64,000 nt of DNA, from NCBI GenBank assembly GCA_944368775.1, contig CALVXB010000010.1:19307-83306 (forward strand). Reading direction: 5' to 3'. The notes below the pieces were generated by a model that did not search any database, was not told the origin of the DNA, and worked only from the letters and a program-made list of their open reading frames with translations. Positions 8,677-16,006 of the stretch are shown in pieces; the first letter of the stretch is position 1, and each line of letters opens with the position of its first letter. This DNA is from an uncultured Clostridia bacterium. GTDB lineage: Bacteria > Bacillota > Clostridia > Christensenellales > Borkfalkiaceae. The position numbers and the translations under genes are program-made.

Positions 8677-10677
8677 ATGAAAAAATTTTTGATCGCCACG
8701 TTCTTGGCGGCGTTCGCTCTCGCCTGCATGGTCGGATTTGCTGCCTGTACGGAGGATCCGGACGGCCCGGATACGCCGCACGAGCATGCCTTCGGCGCGT
8801 GGGAGACGGTCACCGCCGCGACCTGCACGGAGGCGGGCGAGGAGGAGCGCGTCTGCACGGAATGCGGCGCGAAGGAGACGCGTGCTGTCGCCCCGCGCGG
8901 GCATCGCTTTGAGGGCAGGATCCTGTCCGCCGCGACCTGCACCGAGGCGGGCGAGGAGGAGCGCGTCTGCACGGAATGCGGCGCAAAGGAGACGGCCGCC
9001 GTCGCCCCGCTCGGGCACGATGTCGCGGAGGGGATCTGCGCGCTCTGCGGGGAGACATTTGAGGCGACGGATGCCGACTGTTTTTCCTTCCGCGAATTGG
9101 AGGACGGCAGCTATGCGATCTCCGACGTCGCGCCGGGCGCTTCGCTCCCAGCCGACGTCGTCATCCCGTGGGAATACAACGGGAAGCCGGTCACGGCGAT
9201 CGACGATATGGTCGGCTATGAAGACGCCTCCGCGCGGACGCTCCTCATCCCCGCGGGGATCGTGTCGGTCGGGGATGCCGTGTTCGCGATGTGTAAAGAA
9301 CTCGAGAGCGTCACGCTCGGGCGGGATGTGGCGGAGTTCGGGAAGTCCGCTTTCCGCGGCAGCCCCGCGCTCGCGTCGCTGGCGGTCGCGCAGAGCAATC
9401 CCGTCTTTCACGGCGCGGGCAACTGCATCATCGAGACGCAGGGCAAGGTGCTGCGCGTCGGCTGCAAGGAGAGCGTCATCCCCGCCGACGGCAGCGTGAC
9501 GCAGATCGCAGAGTATGCGTTTTATTTCGCCACGGGGCTGCAGCATATCGAGTTCCCGCAGGGGCTCACTTCCATCGGGGACAGCGCCTTCAATCAGTGC
9601 AGGGGATTGACCGAGCTCGTCATTCCGGAGAGCGTGACGCAGATCGGTATAGCGGCCTTCTGCTATTGCAGCGGGCTGGAGAGCGTCTCTCTCCCCGCCG
9701 GGCTGTCCGCCATCGGGTGGACGGCGTTCCACGGCTGCACCTCCCTGCAAGAGATCTCCCTGCCGGCGGGGCTGGAGACGGTCGAGGCGGGGCTGTTCGC
9801 CTTTTGCAGCGCGTTGGAGAGGGTCTCCCTGCCGGAGAGCATCACGTCCATCGGCTGGGGCGCCTTTTACGGCTGTACCGCGCTGCGGGAGATCGAACTT
9901 CCCGCAAACCTTGCGCAGATCGAGCAGCAGGCGTTTGAAAACTGCTCCGGCTTAGAGAGCATCGTCATTCCGGAGGGCGTGACGCAGATCGGGGAGCGGG
10001 CGTTCCAGGATTGCGCTTCGCTCGAGAGCATCGTCATACCGGATCGTATGACGCGAATCGAGGCTCTAACCTTCTTTCGTTGCAGCAGTCTGAAGAGAGT
10101 TTTCATCGGAAAGAATATAACAGAGATCGTGTTTACTGCGTTTTCCGAGTGCGAACTTACGGAGCTGACGGTCGCAGAGGAGAACACTGTATATCATAGT
10201 ATGAATAATTGTATCATCGAGACGCAGAGCAAGACGCTGTGTTTGGGCTGTAATACAAGCGTGATCCCGGACGACGGCAGCGTGACGCAGATTGGTGACG
10301 GAGCGTTTTCGTATTGCAGCAGTTTGACGGAGGTTGTTATTCCAGACTGCGTAACGGCGATTGGTGATGGAGCGTTTTCGTATTGCAGCAGCTTGACGGA
10401 CGTTATTATTCCGGACGGCGTGACGCGGATCGGAAACGGGATGTTTCGTTCCTGTACAAGTTTGCAGCATATCGTTATTCCGGACAGCGTGACGCAGATC
10501 GGCCTTGCGGCGTTTGAAGGTTGCCAAAGCCTGCAAAGCGCCGTGTTTGAAAGTCCGAACGGTTGGAGCTGTATCGGTATATGGCCGCCGATCGCAGCGG
10601 AAGATTTGTCCGACCCCGCGAAGGCGGCACAGTGCCTGACGGATGAATATGTTTGGTATGATTGGGTTCGTGAATAG
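8677..10677 (+). CDS. BspA-type leucine-rich-repeat lipoprotein
   Basis: 666 residues. Start ATG 8677, with GTG 8674 one codon earlier; AGGAGGA ends at 8670. Lipobox FAAC at about residue 24. Residues about 35-120 hold two Cys-rich repeats (core TCTEAGEEERVCTECGAKET, then a CALCGE end) that look like zinc-ribbon-type knuckles. From residue about 130 on there are about 17 BspA LRR units (VIPEGVTQIGERAFQDC type). This is a probable surface adhesin or ligand binder. From about 10050 on the gene is visibly more AT-rich than its 5' part, which suggests repeat gain by recombination. Confidence 0.88.
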   Translation: MKKFLIATFLAAFALACMVGFAACTEDPDGPDTPHEHAFGAWETVTAATCTEAGEEERVCTECGAKETRAVAPRGHRFEGRILSAATCTEAGEEERVCTECGAKETAAVAPLGHDVAEGICALCGETFEATDADCFSFRELEDGSYAISDVAPGASLPADVVIPWEYNGKPVTAIDDMVGYEDASARTLLIPAGIVSVGDAVFAMCKELESVTLGRDVAEFGKSAFRGSPALASLAVAQSNPVFHGAGNCIIETQGKVLRVGCKESVIPADGSVTQIAEYAFYFATGLQHIEFPQGLTSIGDSAFNQCRGLTELVIPESVTQIGIAAFCYCSGLESVSLPAGLSAIGWTAFHGCTSLQEISLPAGLETVEAGLFAFCSALERVSLPESITSIGWGAFYGCTALREIELPANLAQIEQQAFENCSGLESIVIPEGVTQIGERAFQDCASLESIVIPDRMTRIEALTFFRCSSLKRVFIGKNITEIVFTAFSECELTELTVAEENTVYHSMNNCIIETQSKTLCLGCNTSVIPDDGSVTQIGDGAFSYCSSLTEVVIPDCVTAIGDGAFSYCSSLTDVIIPDGVTRIGNGMFRSCTSLQHIVIPDSVTQIGLAAFEGCQSLQSAVFESPNGWSCIGIWPPIAAEDLSDPAKAAQCLTDEYVWYDWVRE

Positions 10678-10690
10678 GCAAAGCAACAGC

Positions 10691-10732
10691 AAAAGGGCCT
10701 TCCGCCGTTCGGCAGAAGGCCCGATATTTTTT
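10691..10732. terminator. Bidirectional terminator
   Basis: GGGCCTTC / GAAGGCCC stem with a C/G-rich inner loop. It is flanked by TTTTTT on the plus side and AAAA on the left, so it can serve the LRR gene and the convergent gene at 10740-11300. Confidence 0.85.
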
Positions 10733-10739
10733 GGAGTAG

Positions 10740-11300
10740 TCACACCGTAAATTTTTGGCGGGAGCGCAGCGCGTTCCACAGGATGAGCATGGCGGCGGAG
10801 CCGACGCAGCTTGCCGCGAGGTAGATGCCGCCGACCAGGTCTTCGACGGTATAGGTGCGCACTTCAACGACCGTGTATACGCCTTCACTTTCTGTAAAGC
10901 GGTACTGCACGTCGACGGGGATGGATACCATGCCGCCCAGGCCCATATCCCCGTAGCGCACGTTGTACACCGCGCGGCCGTCCGCCGTGTAGCCGAGGAA
11001 GGGGGCGGAAAGGATGATCTGCCGGATCTGCACGTCGGAGGAAATCGTGCTTTCTCCCCCTTCGGGGAGGGAGGCCTCACTGTCGGAAGCGAAGATCCAG
11101 GCTTCGTTTTCCAGCCTCTGCGCCCAGAACCCGCTGCCGACGGGCGTCGGCTCCTCTTCGCGGATGCCGCTCAGATCGAGCACATATTCGCCCGCGGGGA
11201 TATCGGTATCGAGATGGAGATTGTACTCTTCCTCCCATACGAGGGTGTGCATATGTGTGAGGACTTCCTGCGCGCTTCCCGAAACGAGGGGAGTGCTCAC
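10740..11300 (-). CDS. Putative membrane-anchored hypothetical protein with unclear 5' end
   Basis: Not recognised. From GTG 11300 it encodes 186 residues with an extracytoplasmic-looking body and a C-terminal hydrophobic segment (LVGGIYLAASCVGSAAMLIL). The frame stays open upstream to about 11481 and, just before the GTG, encodes a signal-peptide-like stretch (AAALLIAACILVPAHP). That stretch has no ATG, GTG or TTG in frame before it. A tandem 24-base duplication lies where the start would be. Either the gene starts at GTG without its signal or its 5' end was destroyed. Confidence 0.5.
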   Translation of the reverse strand: MSTPLVSGSAQEVLTHMHTLVWEEEYNLHLDTDIPAGEYVLDLSGIREEEPTPVGSGFWAQRLENEAWIFASDSEASLPEGGESTISSDVQIRQIILSAPFLGYTADGRAVYNVRYGDMGLGGMVSIPVDVQYRFTESEGVYTVVEVRTYTVEDLVGGIYLAASCVGSAAMLILWNALRSRQKFTV

Positions 11301-11379
11301 GGTCGGGTGGGCGGGGACGAGGATGCAGGCGGCGATCAGCAGGGCAGCCGCCCCGCCGCTCTTTTTGTAAGCTGATTTT

Positions 11380-11427
11380 TTATAAAAGGACGGGCGCGCC
11401 GTGTTATAAAAGGACGGGCGCGCCGTG
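11380..11427. repeat. Tandem 24-bp duplication
   Basis: Two exact adjacent copies (11380-11403 and 11404-11427) beginning TTATAAAAGGACGGGC. The right copy forms part of the purF terminator; the left copy abuts the 5' region of the gene at 10740-11300. Confidence 0.9.
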
Positions 11428-11440
11428 CGGCGCGCCCGTA
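11407..11440 (-). terminator. purF terminator
   Basis: On the minus strand ACGGGCGCGCC pairs with GGCGCGCCCGT around a tiny loop, then CCTTTTATAA. Confidence 0.8.
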
Positions 11441-11480
11441 GCGTATTCTTCTTTTCTCCCGCTGCGGCTGCGGGGGCGGC

Positions 11481-12884
11481 TCACTTTTTGCCGTTCCAGC
11501 AGTAGGTGCAGCACTTGCAGGCGGGCAGGCCGGTCGCTTCGAGCATGTCGTCGAGGCGGTGGTAGCGCAGCGAGGTGAAGCGCAGGTCGGCGCGGATCTT
11601 TTCGATCATCGCGGCGTACTCGGCAGAGTCGGGGTCGGTATAGGCGGCCAGCCGCTCGGCGGTCATTTCCCCCTCCAGCTCGGCGATCTTGCGCCGCGCG
11701 ATCAGCTCCATCTCCGTCGTCGAGCGTGAAAAGTTGAGGTAGGGGCAGCCGTACAGCAGGGGCGGGCAGGCGAGGCGGATGTGCAGCTCCTTTGCGCCCG
11801 TTCCGTACAAAAACTGCGCCGTGCCGCGAAGCTGCGTGCCGCGCACGAGCGAGTCGTCGATGAGTACGAGGCGCTTGCCTTTGATGAGCGAGGCGATGGG
11901 CACCAGCTTCATGTGCGCGATGAGGTCGCGCTTGCTCTGCGTGGGCGGCATAAAGGAGCGCGGCCACGTCGGCGTGTATTTGACGAAGGGGCGGGAGAGG
12001 GGAATGCCCGAGCTGTTGGCGTAGCCGACGGCGTGCGCCGTGCCCGAGTCGGGCAGGCCCGCAACGCTGTCTGCGGAGACGTCGTCGCGGCGGGCGAGCG
12101 CGTCGCCGCAGCGGTAGCGCATCTCCTCGACGTTCAGCCCCTCGTAGCAGGAGGCGGTATAGCCGTAGTAGATCCACAAAAAGGTGCAGATCTTGGTCTC
12201 GCTGCCCGGCGGGCTGATCTGCTCGACCCCCTCGGGGGTGATGAACACGATCTCGCCGGGGCCGAGCTCGCGGTCGGGCTCGTAGCCGAGGTTGAGGTAG
12301 GCGAAGGACTCGAAGGTGACGCACCGCGCGTCCGCCTTGCGCCCGAGCACGACGGGCGTGCGGCCCATGCGGTCGCGCGCGGCGTAGATGCCGCCCGGCA
12401 CGAGGATGAGGATAGACATGGATCCGTCGATCACGCTCTGGGCGTAGCGGATGCCCTCGGGGATGCTGTCTCTGCGGTTGATGAGCGCCGCCACCAGCTC
12501 CGTCGCGTTGATGCTGCCGCCGCTCATCTCGAGGAAGTGCGTCGTGCCCGCCTCAAACTCGTCTTTGACGAGCGCGTCCATGTTGTTGATGCGCCCGACC
12601 GTCACGATGGCGAAGTTGCCCAGGTGCGAGCGCACCAAAAGGGGCTGCGGCTCGCTGTCAGAGATGCAGCCGATGCCGACGCTTCCGTGCATCTCCAAAA
12701 AGTCCCGCTCGAACTTGGTGCGGAAGGGGGAGTTTTCGATGTTGTGGATGGCGCGGTCGAATCCCTTTTCGCCGTACACCGCCATGCCGCCGCGGCGGGT
12801 GCCGAGGTGCGAGTGGTAGTCGGTGCCGAAAAACAGGTCGAACACGCAGTCTTGTTTGGAAGCCACGCCGAAGAAACCGCTCAA
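11481..12884 (-). CDS. purF: Amidophosphoribosyltransferase homologue with degenerate glutaminase site
   Basis: 467 residues. The start is TTG at 12884, about ten bases after GGGAGG. The N-terminus then reads M-S-G-F-F-G, so Ser stands where PurF proteins have the catalytic N-terminal Cys, and the usual glutamine-pocket NGN motif is also absent (VTVGRINN). The phosphoribosyltransferase half is intact, with the PRPP loop VLIDDSLVRGTQ near residue 335. The C-terminus has KCCTYCWN, possible iron-sulfur ligands. It probably catalyses an ammonia-dependent version of the first purine step or has a regulatory role. No other purine gene is near. Confidence 0.82.
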   Translation of the reverse strand: MSGFFGVASKQDCVFDLFFGTDYHSHLGTRRGGMAVYGEKGFDRAIHNIENSPFRTKFERDFLEMHGSVGIGCISDSEPQPLLVRSHLGNFAIVTVGRINNMDALVKDEFEAGTTHFLEMSGGSINATELVAALINRRDSIPEGIRYAQSVIDGSMSILILVPGGIYAARDRMGRTPVVLGRKADARCVTFESFAYLNLGYEPDRELGPGEIVFITPEGVEQISPPGSETKICTFLWIYYGYTASCYEGLNVEEMRYRCGDALARRDDVSADSVAGLPDSGTAHAVGYANSSGIPLSRPFVKYTPTWPRSFMPPTQSKRDLIAHMKLVPIASLIKGKRLVLIDDSLVRGTQLRGTAQFLYGTGAKELHIRLACPPLLYGCPYLNFSRSTTEMELIARRKIAELEGEMTAERLAAYTDPDSAEYAAMIEKIRADLRFTSLRYHRLDDMLEATGLPACKCCTYCWNGKK

Positions 12885-12954
12885 AGTATGTTTGCCTCCC
12901 GATATGTTTTTCTTTGGTTCCCGCCCGCCGCAAGGGGCATAGCGGAATGGCAAT

Positions 12955-12983
12955 AGTATAGCATAAACGCGCGCAAATGTCAG
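12955..12983 (-). promoter_or_regulatory. Promoter for purF homologue
   Basis: On the minus strand CTGACA (12983-12978), 17-base spacer, TATACT (12960-12955). The rest of the gap to 13206 is GC-rich with no visible gene. Confidence 0.7.
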
Positions 12984-13206
12984 CCGTTTTGGCCTCCTTC
13001 CCGCCGAAAAGCCCGCCCGCCGCGCAAAAATTTTCCGCTCTCACAGGCGCCTGCCGCGCAATTTTTTCCGCCCCCGCCGCCGCAGAGCGCGCCCCTCGCC
13101 CGCCCGCACCGCGCCGCGCGCGCGGCCTCGCGCGGGCAATTCTTTTATCCAATTACAGGCGCGCTCATATGCGCCGCGGCTATGCAAAATAATGCAAAAG
13201 AGATAT

Positions 13207-13236
13207 TTGACAAAACGTATTCGGCGGGTTTATAAT
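13207..13236 (+). promoter_or_regulatory. Sigma-A promoter for flavodoxin/AKR pair
   Basis: TTGACA (13207-13212), 18-base spacer, TATAAT (13231-13236). Confidence 0.85.
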
Positions 13237-13292
13237 GATAACAGATATGGTGCGGCGTGCCGCCGCACAGACAGATCGGGAGGTCAAAAATC

Positions 13293-13910
13293 ATGAAAGT
13301 ACTGCTTGTCAACGGGAGCCCGCACGAGGCGGGCTGCACGGCGGCGGCGCTCGCCGAAGTCGAGCGCGCGCTGCACGAGGAAAATATCCAGACGGAGCGC
13401 TTCTTCATCGGCAACAAGCCGGTCGCAGACTGCATCGGCTGCGGCAAATGTCGCGAGACAGGCCGCTGCGTCTTTGACGACGTCGTCAACCGGCTTTGCG
13501 AAGAGGCCGCTTCCTGCGACGGCTTCATCTTCGGCTCGCCCGTCTACTACGCCCACCCCAGCGCCCGCCTGCTCGCGGTGATGGACCGCGCCTTCTATTC
13601 GGGCGGCAAAAACTTTATGTTCAAGCCCGCCGCCGCCGTGCTCAGCGCCCGCCGCGCCGGCCAGCCCGCCTCGATGGACGTGATCAACAAGCACTTTTCC
13701 ATCTGCTCGATGCCCATCGTTTCTTCCACCTATTGGAACCACGTGTTCGGCAACACGCCCGCAGAGGTCGCGCAGGACAAAGAGGGGCTGATGACCATGT
13801 ACAATCTCGGCAAAAACATGGCGTGGCTGCTGCGCTGCATTGCGCTCGGCAAAGAAAACGGCGTCAATGCCCCGCACAACGAAAAGGTCAAGACCAACTT
13901 TGCAAGGTGA
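13293..13910 (+). CDS. Flavodoxin-family NAD(P)H-dependent oxidoreductase
   Basis: 205 residues, start ATG 13293. FMN phosphate loop VNGSPHEAGCTAAAL at residues about 6-20, a Cys-rich loop DCIGCGKCRETGRC near residue 46, and FIFGSPVYYAHPSA near residue 80, as in iron-sulfur flavoprotein-like NADPH:FMN reductases. It probably passes electrons from NAD(P)H or ferredoxin to a small acceptor. It sits 11 bases ahead of the aldo/keto reductase and shares its promoter. Confidence 0.88.
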   Translation: MKVLLVNGSPHEAGCTAAALAEVERALHEENIQTERFFIGNKPVADCIGCGKCRETGRCVFDDVVNRLCEEAASCDGFIFGSPVYYAHPSARLLAVMDRAFYSGGKNFMFKPAAAVLSARRAGQPASMDVINKHFSICSMPIVSSTYWNHVFGNTPAEVAQDKEGLMTMYNLGKNMAWLLRCIALGKENGVNAPHNEKVKTNFAR

Positions 13911-13921
13911 GGGAGGGCGCG

Positions 13922-15061
13922 ATGATCTATAAAGCCTTCCAAAACGAAAAGCTGTCCGCGCTCGGCTTCGGATCGATGCGCCTGCCCGTCAAGGGGGGCG
14001 TGTACGCGGATATCGACGAGCGCGCGACGGCGGAGATGGTCGACTACGCGATGGCGCACGGCGTCAACTACTTCGACACCGCCTGGGGCTACCACGACGG
14101 CGCCTCCGAGCGGGTGATGGGAAAGATCCTCTCCGCCTACCCGCGCACGAGCTACAACCTCGCCTCCAAATTCCCCGGCTACGACCTTAGCAACATGGGC
14201 AAGGTCGAGGCCATCTTCGAGGAGCAGCTCAAAAAGTGCGGCGTCGAGTACTTCGACTTCTATCTCTTCCACAACGTGTGCGAGATGAACATCGACGCCT
14301 ACCTCGACGACGCCCGCTACGGCATCTATACATACCTCAAAAAGCAGAAGGAGAATGGCCGCATCCGCCACCTCGGCTTTTCGGCGCACGGCGCGTACGG
14401 CGTCAACGAGCGCTTTTTGCAGGCGTACGGCAAGGATATGGAGTTCTGTCAGCTGCAGCTCAACTACCTCGACTGGACCTTCCAGGACGCCAAGCGCAAG
14501 GTCGAGTTGGTGCGCAGCTACGGCCTGCCCGTGTGGGTGATGGAGCCGCTGCGCGGCGGCAAGCTCGCCAGCCTTCCCGCCGAGGCGGAAAAAACGCTCA
14601 GGGCGCTCCGCCCGGGCGAGAGCATCCCCGCCTGGGCATTCCGCTTTTTGCAGACGCTGCCCGAGGTGTGCGTCACCCTCTCGGGCATGTCGAATTTCGC
14701 GCAGGTCAAAGAGAACATCGACATCTTCTCCGTCGACCGCCCGCTGAGCAAGGAGGAGTGGAACGCTCTGCAGGGCATCGCCCGCGCGATGACGGGCAAG
14801 GGCACGCTGCCCTGCACCGGCTGCCGCTACTGCACCAGCCACTGCCCCAAGGGGCTGGATATCCCCAAGCTGATCGAGCAGTACAACGAGCACAGCTTTA
14901 CGGGCGGCGGCTTCCTCGCGCCCATGTATATCGGCACCCTGCCCGAGGACAAGCGCCCGAGCGCCTGCATCGGCTGCCGCAGCTGCGAAAAGGTGTGCCC
15001 GCAGCAGATCAAAATTTCTGAAATGATGAAGGATTTCGCCGCCCGCCTGCAGCAGGCGTAA
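13922..15061 (+). CDS. Aldo/keto reductase with C-terminal 4Fe-4S ferredoxin domain
   Basis: 379 residues, ATG 13922 behind GAGGGAGG. AKR barrel: LGFGSMRLP, NYFDTAWGYHDGASE (catalytic Asp/Tyr region), and HLGFSAHG. The C-terminal third carries two clusters, CTGCRYCTSHCP (about 299-310) and CIGCRSCEKVCP (about 347-358). This architecture is common in anaerobes and suggests ferredoxin-linked carbonyl reduction. The substrate is unknown. Probably cotranscribed with the flavoprotein before it. Confidence 0.92.
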   Translation: MIYKAFQNEKLSALGFGSMRLPVKGGVYADIDERATAEMVDYAMAHGVNYFDTAWGYHDGASERVMGKILSAYPRTSYNLASKFPGYDLSNMGKVEAIFEEQLKKCGVEYFDFYLFHNVCEMNIDAYLDDARYGIYTYLKKQKENGRIRHLGFSAHGAYGVNERFLQAYGKDMEFCQLQLNYLDWTFQDAKRKVELVRSYGLPVWVMEPLRGGKLASLPAEAEKTLRALRPGESIPAWAFRFLQTLPEVCVTLSGMSNFAQVKENIDIFSVDRPLSKEEWNALQGIARAMTGKGTLPCTGCRYCTSHCPKGLDIPKLIEQYNEHSFTGGGFLAPMYIGTLPEDKRPSACIGCRSCEKVCPQQIKISEMMKDFAARLQQA

Positions 15062-15192
15062 GCGGCCCCGCAGACAGGTTGCCCCTCTTTTTGCAATAAA
15101 AGAGAAGAAGGGCCGCGCGCGGCCGCGCCGGGCGCCCTTGTTCCGCGCCCTTGCCTCGCGCCATAAAAACCGTGAAGGAGAACAAAGAAAAC

Positions 15193-15768
15193 ATGATCGA
15201 AAATATCTTGCAACAGAGAAGCGTCCGCGCCCGCACCCGCATCACCGTCAAAACGGTGCTCGCGGCGGGGCTGGTCGCGCTGGCGGTGCTGCTGCCCCAG
15301 CTCGTCCACGTCGCGCTGGGCGCGCCGGGCGGCGTGCGCTGGCTGCCCATGTACCTGCCCGTGCTGCTCGCCGGCTGCCTGCTCGGCCCCGCGTGGGGGC
15401 TGGGCGTGGGGGTGCTCTCCTCGCTGTGCAGCTTCGCGCTGACCTCCCTTTGGGGGGCGGCGATGCCCGCCGCCGCCCGCCTGCCGTACATGGTCGTCGA
15501 GCTCGCCGTGTTTGCGGCGGTGTCCGGCGCATTCTCCAAAAAGATCGCCGAAAACGCATGGGCCGCCTTCCCTGCCGTGCTGCTCGCGCAGGTCGCGGGC
15601 AGGCTGGTATTCCTCGCCGTCGCCGCCGTATTCCAAAGCGTATCCTCGCTGTCTGCCGCGCTCGTGTGGTCGCAGATCGAGACCGGCCTCGTCGGGCTCG
15701 TATTGCAGGCGGTCGTCGCCCCGCTGCTCGTCATCGGCGTGCGCGCCCTGCTCCGCCGCGAACGGTGA
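15193..15768 (+). CDS. ECF transporter S component, substrate unknown
   Basis: 191 residues, strongly hydrophobic, with five or six segments. The segment YLPVLLAGCLLGPAWGLGVG and the following Ser/Leu-rich stretch resemble the general ECF S-component family (a GP-W/F-G loop after the second helix). ATG 15193 follows AAGGAG at 12 bases; GTG 15172 is an in-frame alternative. It would bind a vitamin or similar cofactor and share an energizing module encoded elsewhere. No riboswitch is visible upstream, so the ligand stays open. Confidence 0.75.
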   Translation: MIENILQQRSVRARTRITVKTVLAAGLVALAVLLPQLVHVALGAPGGVRWLPMYLPVLLAGCLLGPAWGLGVGVLSSLCSFALTSLWGAAMPAAARLPYMVVELAVFAAVSGAFSKKIAENAWAAFPAVLLAQVAGRLVFLAVAAVFQSVSSLSAALVWSQIETGLVGLVLQAVVAPLLVIGVRALLRRER

Positions 15769-15806
15769 GCGGAAGGGTGTAGCGCTTAAAAAAAATACGT
15801 CCGCGT

Positions 15807-15846
15807 GCGCGCGGCGCTCTTTTGAGCGCCGCGCGCCTTTTGTTTG
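15807..15846 (+). terminator. Terminator after ECF S component
   Basis: GCGCGCGGCGCTC pairs perfectly with GAGCGCCGCGCGC around TTTT, then CTTTTGTTT. Confidence 0.9.
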
Positions 15847-16006
15847 CCCGCCGTTTTGCCCGCGGGCGGCGCGCAGTCGCCGCCCGCAGAAAGGGGAGCG
15901 GGGCGGCGGCGCGCCTTCTTCCCCCAAAAAGCGCATATTTTTGCGCCCTTTGCGGATACTGCGGCAGGAGGGGATGCCCTCATTTTACGATAGAGAGGTA
16001 CCGCAA

